The notes beneath the pieces were generated by a model that saw only the letters and a program-made list of their open reading frames with translations, was not told where the DNA came from and did not search any database. A stretch of 64,000 nucleotides of DNA from positions 3,472,001 to 3,536,000 of the forward strand of contig NZ_CP011412.1 in NCBI RefSeq assembly GCF_001007875.1, read 5' to 3'. Shown in pieces: positions 25,545 through 35,267 of the stretch (the first letter of the stretch is position 1; each line of letters opens with the position of its first letter). The DNA comes from Sedimenticola thiotaurini (GTDB lineage Bacteria; Pseudomonadota; Gammaproteobacteria; Chromatiales; Chromatiaceae). The position numbers were made by a program, and so were the translations under genes.

Positions 25545-25859
25545 GTTGGATCTCCTCTGGTTGAAATGCCTGTCTGTTTTTGTTGTGGATCGCTGGTCGT
25601 TTTGCCGTTAATACTCCGTTTATGCTGTGGGTGGATCTGTACTTGTGCGGGAAACAGAGTTGTTATGGCGCTTTGCAACGTCAGGACACGTACAATAAGA
25701 CCGGAAGGGTGTTGTGTTCTTTTCAGGCAATGTGCCAGACCGGTCGCCGGCGTCACCGGAGCTGTGGTACCTGTTTTAATGGCACTTGCAGAAATCGGGA
25801 ATTGACCTTATTTATGCCGGGTGGAGATCCGCCTGGTGCAACTGGCAGGGAAGTAATTT
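25545..25859. other. Divergent spacer after the NPCAA cytochrome
   Basis: A 315-bp spacer that must hold the cytochrome promoter on the minus strand and that of the small gene on the plus strand. No clear -35/-10 pair, operator or small gene was found. Confidence 0.4.
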
Positions 25860-26129
25860 ATGAAACCGACTGATGATCAATTAAACCGGGCGCTACGCCT
25901 AGCCGAACAGATGCGGGAGCGGGATGATGATCCGGATTTTCTGGCCAGATCGCTGCTCTATCTGCACCAGCGGGACCAGATGTTGGAGAAGGTGTTGGAG
26001 CATCTGGAGCTGTTTCTGCGTTTCGGGCTGCCGGTGGATGAACATATGAAACTGGTTCGTCTGGTGGAAGAGGCCAAAGTGCAACAGCAGCTCGACCAGG
26101 GTGAGGATGTGCAGAAGCTGGGATTGTGA
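25860..26129 (+). CDS. Small helical hypothetical protein
   Basis: An 89-residue, highly charged helical protein (DPDFLARSLLYLHQRDQMLEKVLEHLELFLRFG in the middle). No cysteines, signal peptide or membrane segment. I do not recognise a family, though similar small proteins occur in related sulfur oxidisers as far as I recall. GGCAGGGAA lies shortly upstream. The sense strand has normal codon use for the window, which supports it being real. Confidence 0.55.
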   Translation: MKPTDDQLNRALRLAEQMRERDDDPDFLARSLLYLHQRDQMLEKVLEHLELFLRFGLPVDEHMKLVRLVEEAKVQQQLDQGEDVQKLGL

Positions 26130-26272
26130 AGCCGGCGATCGGGTGAGGAGGACGGTTTTGTTGAGCGCCCGTCGGACAGGTTTGTATTGCAGCAGGTTTT
26201 CACCGGTTGTTGCAGTGGCTCGGGAAAGCCTTTGAACCACCATTAATTGTGCTAACATCCACTGCTATTTTG

Positions 26273-26294
26273 CGCCCCGGAGTTTGCCCGGGGC
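26273..26294 (+). other. GC-rich hairpin upstream of the FmdB-like gene
   Basis: GCCCCGG and CCGGGGC form a 7-bp perfect stem around AGTTTGC, ending 24 bp before the start codon at 26318. It would sit in the 5' leader. It is not followed by a T-run, so it is not a simple terminator; a leader structure is possible. Confidence 0.4.
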
Positions 26295-26317
26295 TATTGA
26301 ACGATCAGGAGTAACGC

Positions 26318-26590
26318 ATGCCGATTTATGAGTACCGTTGTGAAGCCTGCGGCCATGAGCTGGAGGCGATGCAAAGAATGAGCGATGAGGCGCTGACCGA
26401 GTGCCCGAAGTGCGGTAAACCCGCGCTGAAAAAGCTGATATCGGCGGCCGGGTTCCGTCTCAAGGGGCAGGGCTGGTACGAGACAGACTTCAAGAGTGGC
26501 AAACAGAAGAATCTGCACAGCGGAGACAAGCAGGACTCCAAGCCGGCGCCTGCCTGCGGTGCCGGTGCCTGTAGTAGCTGTGAGCCCTGA
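26318..26590 (+). CDS. FmdB-type zinc-ribbon protein
   Basis: A 90-residue protein with the classic start MPIYEYRCEACGHELEAMQ and a CxxC...CxxC zinc ribbon (CEAC at about 8-11, CPKC at about 30-33). After the ribbon comes FRLKGQGWYETDFK, usual for the family, and a Cys-rich tail (CGAGACSSC). The name comes from a putative regulator of formamidase in Methylophilus; the role is unclear. AGGAG precedes the start. A DUF502 gene follows 9 bp downstream and aspS after that, a common gammaproteobacterial order. Confidence 0.88.
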   Translation: MPIYEYRCEACGHELEAMQRMSDEALTECPKCGKPALKKLISAAGFRLKGQGWYETDFKSGKQKNLHSGDKQDSKPAPACGAGACSSCEP

Positions 26591-26599
26591 TCCCGCGAT

Positions 26600-27241
26600 A
26601 TGCGATTAATCCGCCGCTACCTGGTGGCCGGACTGCTGGTCTGGGTGCCGCTGGGCATAACGCTGCTGGTGGTGCGTCTGCTGGTGCGCTGGCTGGATGG
26701 ATCTCTGCTACTGTTGCCGGAGGCCTACCGGCCGGAACAGCTGCTGGGTTTCTCCATTCCCGGGCTCGGTGTGCTGGTCTCGGTGTTGATCGTATTTGTC
26801 ACCGGGGTGATGGTGGCCAATCTGTTTGGTCGCTCCCTGGTCTCCGTCTGGGAACGCCTGATGGCCCGCATTCCGTTGGTTCGGTCCGTCTATTCAGGGG
26901 CCAAGCAGCTGGCGGAGACCATGTTCAGCGAGGCGGGGCAATCCTTCAGGAAAGTCCTGTTGATCGAGTTTCCCCGCAAAGGGTTGTGGACACTGGCTTT
27001 TCAGACCGGTACCGATGCGGGTGAAGCCCAGCTCAAAACCGGGCGGGATGTGGTGAATGTCTACGTTCCCACCACCCCCAACCCGACCGGCGGTTACTTC
27101 GTCATGGTGCCCCGGGAGGATGTGGTGGAGTTGGATATGAGCGTGGATGACGGATTGAAAATGCTCATGTCCATGGGGGCGGTGGTGCCCCAGGGGCAGA
27201 AAACCTCCCGGCAGACCGACGGGATTGATCCCGGTCACTGA
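26600..27241 (+). CDS. DUF502 family inner-membrane protein
   Basis: A 213-residue protein with two N-terminal membrane helices (about residues 6-28 and 53-76; LVAGLLVWVPLGITLL, GLGVLVSVLIVFVTGVMVA), then the conserved stretch RIPLVRSVYSGAKQLAETMF. The rest is a cytoplasmic or periplasmic beta-rich domain with VYVPTTPNPTGGYFVMVP. The family is widespread and of unknown function; in many genomes it lies between fmdB and aspS, as here. It starts 9 bp after fmdB and is probably co-transcribed with it. Confidence 0.85.
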   Translation: MRLIRRYLVAGLLVWVPLGITLLVVRLLVRWLDGSLLLLPEAYRPEQLLGFSIPGLGVLVSVLIVFVTGVMVANLFGRSLVSVWERLMARIPLVRSVYSGAKQLAETMFSEAGQSFRKVLLIEFPRKGLWTLAFQTGTDAGEAQLKTGRDVVNVYVPTTPNPTGGYFVMVPREDVVELDMSVDDGLKMLMSMGAVVPQGQKTSRQTDGIDPGH

Positions 27242-27302
27242 GCGCAGGACTCCCGGTTTTTCTAAACCAGGCACCCGGTCCCCTGCGCCGGGTCACTTCG
27301 TA

Positions 27303-27350
27303 TGGTAAAAGTACCTCGTCAAAGAGCGGCAGACCGGGCGAAATCCCTTT
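27303..27350 (+). repeat. Diverged fragment of the 14.3-15.4 kb repeat
   Basis: AAAAGTACCTCGTCAAAG and AGACCGGGCGAAATCC match the 3' end of the repeat units (AAAAGTACCTCGCCAAAG, AGGCCGGGTGAAATTC). Only the end is kept, with several substitutions. Confidence 0.6.
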
Positions 27351-27534
27351 AGCAGTTCAATCCTCTATTCTCTAAACTAGTCCGGGAAGTACCCATTTTT
27401 ATCCGGTTGCAGGGTGTCCGGTTACAACAGCTGAATGGTTGTCCGGACAGTCGGTTGTTCGCCGCGCCGGGTCTCCCATTGGTCAGGAGGCGCGTCGATT
27501 TCTCCCCCCACGAACAATTAAATCGACTCAGTGC

Positions 27535-27563
27535 TTGCGCCTCTCGTATCCAAACCTTAAAAT
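27535..27563 (+). promoter_or_regulatory. Possible sigma-70 promoter of aspS
   Basis: TTGCGC (27535-27540) and TAAAAT (27558-27563) are 17 bp apart, 63 bp before the aspS start. Both boxes are imperfect. Confidence 0.4.
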
Positions 27564-27626
27564 TTCCTGTTTTCTCAGTCGGGCGAATTTCTCGCCTGAA
27601 ATCAGTCTGTAACGGTAATATCGAGT

Positions 27627-29417
27627 ATGCGCACCCACTATTGCGGTCATATAAACGCCTCACATATCGACCAGGAGGTCGAAATTTGCGGTTGGGTTCA
27701 CCGGCGACGTGATCATGGCGGGGTGATTTTTATCGATCTGCGGGATCGCGAAGGACTCGTCCAGGTGGTGTACGATCCGGACCTGCCGGATATCTTCGCC
27801 ATCGCTGAACAGGTTCGCAACGAGTTTGTACTGAAGGTGCGTGGTCGTGTGCGCGCCCGTCCCGAAGGCACCGTCAACCCGGATATGCCGACCGGTGAAA
27901 TCGAAATCCTCGGACTCGGTCTGGAGGTGCTGAACCGGGCCGACACCCCGCCGTTCCAGCTGGATGAGCATGAGCGGGTCTCCGAAGAGGTGCGCCTGCG
28001 CTACCGTTATATCGACCTGCGCCGCCCCGAGATGCAGAAGCGCATCATGCTGCGGGCTGCCGTCACACGGGCGTTGCGCAGCTACCTGGACGATAACGGC
28101 TTTCTCGATATCGAGACACCGATGCTGACCAAGGCGACTCCAGAAGGGGCGCGGGATTACCTGGTGCCGTCCCGAACCCATCCGGGCCACTTCTTTGCCC
28201 TGCCCCAGTCACCCCAGCTGTTCAAACAGCTGCTGATGATGTCCGGCATGGACCGTTATTATCAGATTGTGCGCTGTTTCCGTGATGAGGATCTGCGTGC
28301 TGATCGCCAGCCCGAGTTCACCCAGCTGGATATCGAGACCTCGTTCATGAGTGAGAACGAGATCATGAACGCCATGGAAGAGATGATCCGGGGCGTGGTG
28401 AAGCAGGTGCTGGACGTGGATCTGCCCGATCCGTTCCCCCACATGACCTACCAGGAGGCGATGCGCCGGTTCGGTTCTGATCGCCCCGATCTGCGCTGTC
28501 CGCTGGAGCTGGTGGACGTGGCGGATCTCATGGACGGGGTCGATTTTAAAGTGTTCTCCGGACCCGCCAAGGACCCCAAAGGCCGTGTGGCGGCCCTCTG
28601 CCTGCCCAAGGGTTGTGAGCTGACCCGTAAGGAGATTGACGAGTACACCAAGTACGTCGGTATCTACGGGGCCCGGGGATTGGCTTACATTAAGGTGAAC
28701 GACTGGAGTGGCCAGGGGCGCGATGGTTTGCAGTCGCCGATTCTCAAGTTCCTGCCGGATGAGGCGGTCAACGGCATCATGGAGCGCACCGGCGCCCAGG
28801 ATGGCGATCTGATCTTCTTCGGTGCTGATAAGGCCTCGGTGGTGAATGAGGCGTTGGGCGCCCTGCGGGTCAAGCTGGGTGAAGATCGGGGGCTGATGCA
28901 GCCCGGTTGGCACCCGGTCTGGGTGGTCGACTTCCCGATGTTCGAATGGGACGAGGGCGCGGACCGCTGGAATGCGCTGCACCACCCATTTACCGCGCCG
29001 AAGGAGGATCAGCTGGACCTGCTGGAGAGCGATCCGGGTGCCTGCCTGTCCCGGGCCTATGACATGGTGCTGAATGGTACCGAGGTGGGCGGTGGCTCCA
29101 TCCGTATTCACAACAGCGCCGTGCAGGAGCGGGTATTCCGGCTGCTGGGTATCGGTGAAGAGGAGGCCGAGGAGAAGTTTGGCTTCCTGCTCACTGCGCT
29201 GAAATACGGTTGTCCGCCCCATGGCGGTCTGGCCTTTGGCCTGGATCGGTTGGTGATGCTGCTGGCCGGCGCCGGTTCCATCCGTGACGTGATGGCTTTC
29301 CCCAAGACCCAGACAGCGGCTTGTATGCTGACGGCGGCACCGTCCGAAGTGAGTCCCGCCCAACTGCGGGAGCTCTCTATCCGGGTGCGTACGCCAAAGG
29401 CGGAAGAGCAGGGCTGA
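27627..29417 (+). CDS. aspS: Aspartyl-tRNA synthetase
   Basis: A 596-residue class II synthetase of the bacterial type. The N-terminal anticodon-binding OB fold includes [21 protein letters not shown] (residues about 19-39). Class II motif 2 is seen at [18 protein letters not shown] (about 215-232), and motif 3 at [16 protein letters not shown] near the end. The bacterial GAD insertion lies between motifs 2 and 3. It charges tRNA-Asp, or also tRNA-Asn in genomes lacking AsnRS; this cannot be told here. The ATG at 27627 begins [10 protein letters not shown], the usual start. Confidence 0.96.
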   Translation: MRTHYCGHINASHIDQEVEICGWVHRRRDHGGVIFIDLRDREGLVQVVYDPDLPDIFAIAEQVRNEFVLKVRGRVRARPEGTVNPDMPTGEIEILGLGLEVLNRADTPPFQLDEHERVSEEVRLRYRYIDLRRPEMQKRIMLRAAVTRALRSYLDDNGFLDIETPMLTKATPEGARDYLVPSRTHPGHFFALPQSPQLFKQLLMMSGMDRYYQIVRCFRDEDLRADRQPEFTQLDIETSFMSENEIMNAMEEMIRGVVKQVLDVDLPDPFPHMTYQEAMRRFGSDRPDLRCPLELVDVADLMDGVDFKVFSGPAKDPKGRVAALCLPKGCELTRKEIDEYTKYVGIYGARGLAYIKVNDWSGQGRDGLQSPILKFLPDEAVNGIMERTGAQDGDLIFFGADKASVVNEALGALRVKLGEDRGLMQPGWHPVWVVDFPMFEWDEGADRWNALHHPFTAPKEDQLDLLESDPGACLSRAYDMVLNGTEVGGGSIRIHNSAVQERVFRLLGIGEEEAEEKFGFLLTALKYGCPPHGGLAFGLDRLVMLLAGAGSIRDVMAFPKTQTAACMLTAAPSEVSPAQLRELSIRVRTPKAEEQG

Positions 29418-29544
29418 GCAGGCTGCGTTCGGGTCAGTGAAGGCTGGCCCGGACGTTTATCGTAATGGCTGAATGGTTCAGTCGGGTGTCGTCGATTGGG
29501 TAATCGGACAAGCAGGATGCTTATTTGACAACTGGAGCGGACCG

Positions 29545-29982
29545 GTGCGGCCAACCTATAAACGTCCAGAGTCGGTTCTGGTGGTGATCTACACCGACCG
29601 GGGCGAGGTGCTGATGCTCAATCGCACCCAGCCCAGGGGGTTCTGGCAGTCCGTTACCGGCAGTCTGAAGTGGAACGAGTCACCCCGTCAGGCAGCGGAA
29701 CGGGAGCTGTTTGAAGAGACCGGTCTCCACCACCAGGGTCGCCTGCGGGATGCCCGCCACACGGAGCGTTTCCCCATTCTGCCGGCCTGGCGAGCCCGTT
29801 TTGCCCCTTCCGCACACTACAACCGGGAACACCTCTTCTACTTCCGGTTACCGTCCCGTCGGCTGATCCGGCTCAATCCCCGCGAGCACGCCGAGATGCG
29901 CTGGCTCCCGGCCGCGCAGGCGGCCTGTAAAGCCACATCCTGGACCAACCGGAACGCGATCCTGCGGCTGTTGTCCGGTTGA
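29545..29982 (+). CDS. nudB: Dihydroneopterin triphosphate diphosphatase (NudB)
   Basis: A 145-residue Nudix hydrolase. The Nudix box is perfect: G-x5-E-x7-REL-x-EE-x-GL in the stretch from GSLKWNES to ELFEETGL (about residues 38-60). The start VRPTYKRPESVLVVIYTD matches NudB, which removes pyrophosphate from dihydroneopterin triphosphate in folate synthesis. I chose GTG at 29545, with GGAG seven bases before; the longer frame starting at 29473 lacks family similarity. It follows aspS as in E. coli, where nudB is also next to aspS. Confidence 0.88.
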   Translation: MRPTYKRPESVLVVIYTDRGEVLMLNRTQPRGFWQSVTGSLKWNESPRQAAERELFEETGLHHQGRLRDARHTERFPILPAWRARFAPSAHYNREHLFYFRLPSRRLIRLNPREHAEMRWLPAAQAACKATSWTNRNAILRLLSG

Positions 29983-30119
29983 ACATGTCGTCTGCCCACC
30001 TTTTACCCCGTGCCGCACCACCCGCGTGGGCATAAAAGACGTGCCCACCCTGCCAGGTTCGCACCGTTTGTGTCGGATTTATCGCAGCCTGGGTTAGCTG
30101 AAGGGGTAACCCAACAGGA

Positions 30120-31526
30120 CTACAGCTCCTCCGAGGCGTAGTCGGCCAGGCGTGAGCGCTCACCCCGCAGCAGGGTGATATGGCCGCTGTGGCGCCAATC
30201 CTTGAACCGGTCCACTACGTAGGTCAGACCGGAAGTGGTTTCGGTCAGGTAGGGAGTGTCAATCTGTGCCACGTTACCGAGACAGACGATCTTGGTACCG
30301 GGGCCGGCCCGGGTGATCAGGGTCTTCATCTGTTTTGAGGTGAGATTCTGCGCCTCGTCCAGGATGATGTACTTCTTCAGGAAGGTGCGTCCGCGCATGA
30401 AGTTGAGTGAATGGATGCGGATACGTGAGCGGAGCAGCTCATCGGTGGCAGCCCGGCCCCACTCGCCCCCTTCGGTCTGGGTCAGTACCTCCAGGTTATC
30501 CATCAGAGCGCCCATCCAGGGGGTCATCTTCTCCTCCTCGGTGCCGGGCAGGAAGCCGATATCCTCGCCCACCGGCACGGTCACCCGGGTCATGATGATC
30601 TCCCGGTAGATGTTCATGTCCAGGGTCTGGGCGAGCCCGGCGGCCAGGGCCAGCAGGGTCTTGCCGGTACCGGCGCTGCCCAGCAGCGAGACGAAATCCA
30701 CCTCCGGATCCATCAGCATGTTGATGGCGAAGTTCTGCTCCCGGTTACGCGCCCGTATGCCCCAGATCGCATGGTTGGCGCTGCGGTAATCGGTGGCCAT
30801 CTCGATAATGGCGTCGTCACCGTCGCGGCGCCGCACTATGGCCTCGAACTTGGAATCGTCGTCCAGGAACAGGCACTGGTTGGGGTACCAGGCCTGGGTA
30901 TCCTTGCCCTTGATACGGTAGTAGGTGCGGCCCTGCTCCTGCCAGGAGTCGAGGTTTTTACTGTGTTCCTCCCAGAAATTGGCCTCCAGTTCCGCCTCGC
31001 CGCTGTAGAGTAGGTTGACGTCGTCCAGCACCTGGTCGTTATTGTAATCCTCCGCCGGTACCCCCAATACGGCTGCCTTGATGCGCAGGTTGATGTCCTT
31101 GGATATCAGGGTCACCTGCATCTCGGGATGCTCCTGCTGCAGGGTCAGGGCAGTACTCAATATGTTGTTGTCCGGCATATTTCCCGGCAGGCTCTCAGGC
31201 AGGTGGCTGGCCAGGGTGGTGGTCTGGAAAAACAGCCGGCCGGCCGGCGCTGTTGCCGTGCTGGTGCCGTTCGCCGGTGCAGGCAGGGGCAGGCCGGTAT
31301 CGATCTGCTGTTTGCTGGCACCCGACATCAGTTCATCCAGGAAGCGGGATACCTGGCGCACGTTGCGCGCCACCTCGGAGACCCCTTTCTTGCCCTTGTC
31401 CAGCTCTTCCAGTACTACCATGGGGAGGAAGATGTCGTGCTCCTTGAAGCGAAAGATAGCAGTGGGGTCGTGCATCAGTACGTTGGTATCGAGCACAAAC
31501 AGTCGGCGCTTCTCCTGGTCAGTCAT
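30120..31526 (-). CDS. PIN-domain/PhoH-type ATPase
   Basis: A 468-residue two-domain protein. The N-terminal PIN nuclease domain begins RRLFVLDTNVLMHDP (first aspartate near residue 9) and spans about 1-140. The C-terminal PhoH ATPase has Walker A LLGSAGTGKTLLALAAG near 282 and Walker B KYIILDEAQNLTSKQMKTLITR. This PhoH2/YlaK arrangement unwinds and cleaves RNA in characterised relatives. I chose ATG 31526, preceded by AGGA; longer starts reach into the overlap with gcvR. It lies just downstream of gcvR on the same strand. Confidence 0.88.
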   Translation of the reverse strand: MTDQEKRRLFVLDTNVLMHDPTAIFRFKEHDIFLPMVVLEELDKGKKGVSEVARNVRQVSRFLDELMSGASKQQIDTGLPLPAPANGTSTATAPAGRLFFQTTTLASHLPESLPGNMPDNNILSTALTLQQEHPEMQVTLISKDINLRIKAAVLGVPAEDYNNDQVLDDVNLLYSGEAELEANFWEEHSKNLDSWQEQGRTYYRIKGKDTQAWYPNQCLFLDDDSKFEAIVRRRDGDDAIIEMATDYRSANHAIWGIRARNREQNFAINMLMDPEVDFVSLLGSAGTGKTLLALAAGLAQTLDMNIYREIIMTRVTVPVGEDIGFLPGTEEEKMTPWMGALMDNLEVLTQTEGGEWGRAATDELLRSRIRIHSLNFMRGRTFLKKYIILDEAQNLTSKQMKTLITRAGPGTKIVCLGNVAQIDTPYLTETTSGLTYVVDRFKDWRHSGHITLLRGERSRLADYASEEL

Positions 31527-31575
31527 CGGTGGCTTGTCCTGCATCGGGTTGTGGGGTTGCTGCGTGTGGCGCGGA

Positions 31576-32112
31576 TCAGCGCTGGGCCGGTTCGATAATG
31601 GCGTCCAGATTGATGGTGTCACAAAACTCCATGAAATCGTCCCGTAGGGTGGCGATGTGCAAGTCTGCCGGAATCCCCACGGTCATATGGACTGAGAACA
31701 TCACGGTGCCGGTATGGGGCGCGGCGTAGCTGGTGGTGGCCATATCCTCGATATTGATCTTGCGTTGGGAGAAGAAGTTGGCCAGTTGGTGCACGATACC
31801 CGGATGATCGAGAGAGACCACGTCCACCACATAGGGCAGGGCCCGGGCGGTGCTGTCGCGGGCTTCGGTGCGTTTGACAATGATGGTCAGGTCGAGCTGC
31901 TGTTCCAGTGCGGGGATCGCTTCTTCCAGCTTGCCGAGGGTATTCCAGTTACCTTCCACCATCAGCAGAATGGCAAACTCACCGCCGAGAACGGTCATGC
32001 GGCTGTCGGCGATATTGCAGCCGATATTCAGTATCGCCTTGGAGAGTTCGTCGACAATGCCGGGGCGATCTTTTCCCAGCGCGGATATCACCAAGTAGTT
32101 CTGTGTAGACAT
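31576..32112 (-). CDS. gcvR: Glycine cleavage system transcriptional repressor-like protein GcvR
   Basis: A 178-residue protein of two ACT domains (residues about 5-80 and 92-170), with ALGKDRPGIVDELSKAI and SLDHPGIVHQLANFF as the two ACT starts. GcvR binds GcvA and represses the glycine cleavage operon in E. coli. Its position, divergent from dapA with about 290 bp between, is the same as in E. coli and supports the call. Here the next gene is a PhoH-type ATPase rather than bcp. Confidence 0.87.
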   Translation of the reverse strand: MSTQNYLVISALGKDRPGIVDELSKAILNIGCNIADSRMTVLGGEFAILLMVEGNWNTLGKLEEAIPALEQQLDLTIIVKRTEARDSTARALPYVVDVVSLDHPGIVHQLANFFSQRKINIEDMATTSYAAPHTGTVMFSVHMTVGIPADLHIATLRDDFMEFCDTINLDAIIEPAQR

Positions 32113-32403
32113 AGAAAATTGCTACTCCTGTTTCTTTTCTCCTGAAGTGTAGCCCCGCAAGGGTCCGCTTGTCTTGCGTTCTCTGGCAAAACGTTGACCG
32201 GGTGAACGGTGTGCCCCTCCAGCCGGGACGTTGGAGGCCCCGGCATCCTGCCATCCATCTTTGCGATTTGGAATGGGGTTGCCGGGCGAGTGGTGTCTGG
32301 GGAATGCGAAGGGAAATGCCAGATTATCGCCCATCCGCCTTGTCAGCGTCGGAGTCGGCGTTTTAGAATGGCTGATTAGGCGGATTAATTGGAGTTTTTT
32401 CAC

Positions 32404-33279
32404 ATGTTTCAAGGCAGTATGGTAGCGCTGGTCACCCCGATGCAGGAGGATGGCAGCGTCGATGAGAACAGCCTGCGTGACCTGGTGGAATGGCACGTTG
32501 AACAGGGTACCGACGCCATTGTTGCGGTGGGTACCACCGGTGAATCCGCCACCCTGGATGAGACGGAGCACTGTGAGGTAATCCGGCAGGTTGTGGAATT
32601 TACTGCCAAACGGCTGCCGGTTATCGCCGGGACGGGAGCCAACTCCACCACCGAGGCGATCCAGCTTACCCGCTGTGCCAAGGAGGCGGGTGCCGATGGC
32701 TGTCTGCTGGTCACGCCCTATTACAACAAGCCGACCCAGGAGGGGCTGTATCGGCACTTCAAGGCGGTCGCAGAGGCGGTGAATATTCCGCAACTGCTCT
32801 ACAATGTGCCGGGCCGGACCGCCTGCGACATGTTGCCGGAGACAGTGGGCAGACTCTCCAAAATTACCAATATTGTCGGTATCAAGGAAGCCACCGGTGA
32901 TCTGGATCGGGTGGCGATCCTGCGCGAGCTTTGTGGCGAGGATTTCGCACTGCTTACCGGGGATGATGCAACTTCCCGTGAATTTATTCTGTTGGGTGGT
33001 GTCGGAACCATCTCTGTAACTGCGAACGTGGCGCCGGCGGCGATGCACCAGATGATTGCGGCCGCCCGGCGGGGCGACGCGGAAGAGGCCGCCCGCCTGG
33101 ACGAGCCGCTGGCTGCCCTGCACCGGGATCTGTTCCTGGAGTCCAATCCGATCCCGGTGAAGTGGGCGTTGGCGGAGATGGGCCGCATTCCAGTGGGTAT
33201 CCGCCTGCCGCTGACCTGGTTCGCAGAGCGTTATCACGATCAACTGCGTCAATCGCTGGTCACCGCAGGTCTCCTCTGA
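32404..33279 (+). CDS. dapA: 4-hydroxy-tetrahydrodipicolinate synthase DapA
   Basis: A 291-residue aldolase-fold enzyme of lysine and diaminopimelate synthesis: it condenses pyruvate with aspartate semialdehyde. GTTGES (about residues 43-48), the catalytic tyrosine region TPYYNKPTQEG (about 130-140) and the Schiff-base lysine in VGIKEATGDL (about 161) are all in place. I chose ATG 32404 (MFQGSMVALVTPM), with TGGAG nine bases before. It is followed at 35 bp by bamC, formerly dapX, as in E. coli. Confidence 0.95.
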   Translation: MFQGSMVALVTPMQEDGSVDENSLRDLVEWHVEQGTDAIVAVGTTGESATLDETEHCEVIRQVVEFTAKRLPVIAGTGANSTTEAIQLTRCAKEAGADGCLLVTPYYNKPTQEGLYRHFKAVAEAVNIPQLLYNVPGRTACDMLPETVGRLSKITNIVGIKEATGDLDRVAILRELCGEDFALLTGDDATSREFILLGGVGTISVTANVAPAAMHQMIAAARRGDAEEAARLDEPLAALHRDLFLESNPIPVKWALAEMGRIPVGIRLPLTWFAERYHDQLRQSLVTAGLL

Positions 33280-33314
33280 AACGTCAGGTAACTGGCAACA
33301 AGGTTTTCTACAAC

Positions 33315-34475
33315 ATGGCTTTAACGACTCGAAATACGCTAGTCACACTCCTGGTTACTGTTATGTTGGCGGGCTGTGGTGCCCTGCCAAACATGGATGA
33401 CGTACTGCCCGACCGGAAGGTTGAGTACAAGAAGGCCAAGGATGCCGGTAACAATCTGGAGATCCCGCCCGACCTGACCAAAAGCACTATCAATGATCAA
33501 CTGGTCATTCCCGGTTCCTCCGGTGCTGAAGCGACCACCCTGTCGGGGCAATTGGAGAGAGAGCGTATTCAGGGCCGTGTGGCAACCCGGACCAACGTAT
33601 TGCCCAAGATCGACAAGATCCAGGTGATGCGGGACGGCGACCAGCGCTGGCTGCGTATCCAGAGCGATCCCGAGGATGTCTGGTACAAGGCGGTTGCGTT
33701 CTGGCAGGAGAACGGCATTCTGCTGGCCCAGCAGGATCCTACGGTGGGTGTGATGGTGACCGACTGGCTGGAGAACCGGGCGGATATCAAGCGTGATTTC
33801 ATTACGGACAAGATTCGTTCCGTATTTGATGGTGCCTATGCTGCGGCGACCCGGGATCAGTACCGTGTCCGTATTGAGCAGGGCTTGACCGAAGGGACCA
33901 CCGAACTCTATCTGACCCATCGCGGTATGGAAGAGGAGTATGTGCTGAATAGAGGGGGGGACCCGGAGCGTACCATCTGGAATCCCCGGCCTACCGATCA
34001 CGGCCTGGAGGCGGAGATGCTGCGCCGCCTGATGAATTACATGGGCGTCACGGATCAGCAGTCCCGCACCTCACTGGCCCAGGCGGGCACGCCCCAGGCG
34101 CGCTCCCGGCTGGTACGCAACGACAGTGAGGTGGTGCTGCTGATGAATGAAGAGGTGAGTCGCGCCTGGCGTCTGACCGGGGTGGCCCTGGACCGGGTCG
34201 GTTTCGCGGTGGAGGATCGGGATCGTGCCAAGATGATCTACTACGTGCGTTACAACGATCCGCTGAAGGAGACTGACGAGCCGGGCCTGCTGAGCAAACT
34301 GGCGTTCTGGAGCGATAACGACAAGGATATCGACAAGGAGAGCCAGTACCAGGTGGGGCTGACTGCGGATGGTAATGGTGGCTCCCGCGTGGTGGTCAGG
34401 AACAAGGACGGCGTGCAGGAGAACTCGGATACCGCACTGCGTATCCTGACCCTGCTGCATGAGCAGATCCAGTAA
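33315..34475 (+). CDS. bamC: Outer-membrane assembly lipoprotein BamC
   Basis: A 386-residue lipoprotein. The signal ends in the lipobox LAGC with the lipidated cysteine at residue 21. The unstructured N-terminal part has PDRKVEYKKAK and NNLEIPPDLT, the stretch that contacts BamD in E. coli. Two helix-grip domains follow (about 100-215 and 260-385). BamC is an accessory subunit of the BAM complex for beta-barrel insertion. The ATG at 33315 gives a clean signal peptide. Its place after dapA is conserved. Longer than E. coli BamC by about 40 residues. Confidence 0.9.
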   Translation: MALTTRNTLVTLLVTVMLAGCGALPNMDDVLPDRKVEYKKAKDAGNNLEIPPDLTKSTINDQLVIPGSSGAEATTLSGQLERERIQGRVATRTNVLPKIDKIQVMRDGDQRWLRIQSDPEDVWYKAVAFWQENGILLAQQDPTVGVMVTDWLENRADIKRDFITDKIRSVFDGAYAAATRDQYRVRIEQGLTEGTTELYLTHRGMEEEYVLNRGGDPERTIWNPRPTDHGLEAEMLRRLMNYMGVTDQQSRTSLAQAGTPQARSRLVRNDSEVVLLMNEEVSRAWRLTGVALDRVGFAVEDRDRAKMIYYVRYNDPLKETDEPGLLSKLAFWSDNDKDIDKESQYQVGLTADGNGGSRVVVRNKDGVQENSDTALRILTLLHEQIQ

Positions 34476-34502
34476 AGGCGGAACCTGGCCAGGATAGGAG
34501 CG

Positions 34503-35264
34503 GTGCGATTCGCCTCTCTCGGCAGTGGCAGCCGGGGAAATGCCACACTGATCGAGTGTGGAACAACCCGGTTGCTGCTGGATTGTGGCTTTGCCGCCAG
34601 AGAGACGGAGCGGCGCCTGGGGCTGCTCGGAGTCGCTCCGGAGAGTCTCTCTGCCATCCTGGTGACCCACGAACACCAGGACCATATCAAGGGGGTCGGC
34701 CCCCTGGCCCGGCGTTACGATCTGCCGGTGTGGATTACCCACGGTACCTACCGTCAGGGTCGCTGCGGGGAGTTGCCGGACCCACAGTTGATCCACAGTC
34801 ACCAGGCGCCATTCCGGATCGGCGCCATCAATGTGCAACCCTATCCGGTACCCCATGACGCACGGGAACCGGTGCAGTATGTATTCAGCAGCGCTGGCAC
34901 CAGCCTGGGGGTGCTGACCGACAGCGGTAGTATCACGCCCCATATTCAGCAGATGCTGGCGGGTTGCCACGCCCTGTTGCTGGAGTTCAATCACGATCTG
35001 GCGATGCTCAACAGCGGCCCCTATCCACCCTCCCTGCAACGTCGGGTCGGTGGCCGGCTTGGTCATCTGAACAATGAGCAGGCGGTGGGATTGCTGGCCG
35101 ATCTGGATCATGCCCGTCTGCGTCACCTGGTGGTGGCCCACGTGAGCGAACAGAACAATGACCCGGACAAGGTTCGGGATACCATTCTGTCCCGCTTGCC
35201 AGAGCTGGCGCCACGCCTTACCCTGACCAGTCAAGGGGAGGTCAGTCCCTGGTTCGAGGTGTGA
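34503..35264 (+). CDS. Metallo-beta-lactamase-fold hydrolase (YycJ/WalJ-like)
   Basis: A 253-residue MBL-fold hydrolase starting with GTG (MRFASLGSGSRGNATLIECG). The metal motif is THEHQDHIKG (about residues 58-67), and the later aspartate (LTDSGSIT) and histidine (VVAHVSEQNND) ligands are present. The SLGSGSRGN start and AHVSEQNN motif are typical of the YycJ/WalJ group, linked to DNA handling in Firmicutes; the substrate is not known here. It follows bamC at 27 bp and precedes a small membrane protein by 3 bp, so the three may be one transcript. Confidence 0.85.
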   Translation: MRFASLGSGSRGNATLIECGTTRLLLDCGFAARETERRLGLLGVAPESLSAILVTHEHQDHIKGVGPLARRYDLPVWITHGTYRQGRCGELPDPQLIHSHQAPFRIGAINVQPYPVPHDAREPVQYVFSSAGTSLGVLTDSGSITPHIQQMLAGCHALLLEFNHDLAMLNSGPYPPSLQRRVGGRLGHLNNEQAVGLLADLDHARLRHLVVAHVSEQNNDPDKVRDTILSRLPELAPRLTLTSQGEVSPWFEV

Positions 35265-35267
35265 CGC

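Larger units (their letters stand above)
27242..27626. other. Spacer between DUF502 and aspS with repeat remnant
   Basis: A 385-bp non-coding stretch. At 27303-27350 there is a diverged piece of the repeat found at 14.3-15.4 kb (GTAAAAGTACCTCGTCAAAG, then CCGGGCGAAATCC). The rest shows nothing gene-like apart from the probable aspS promoter. Confidence 0.5.
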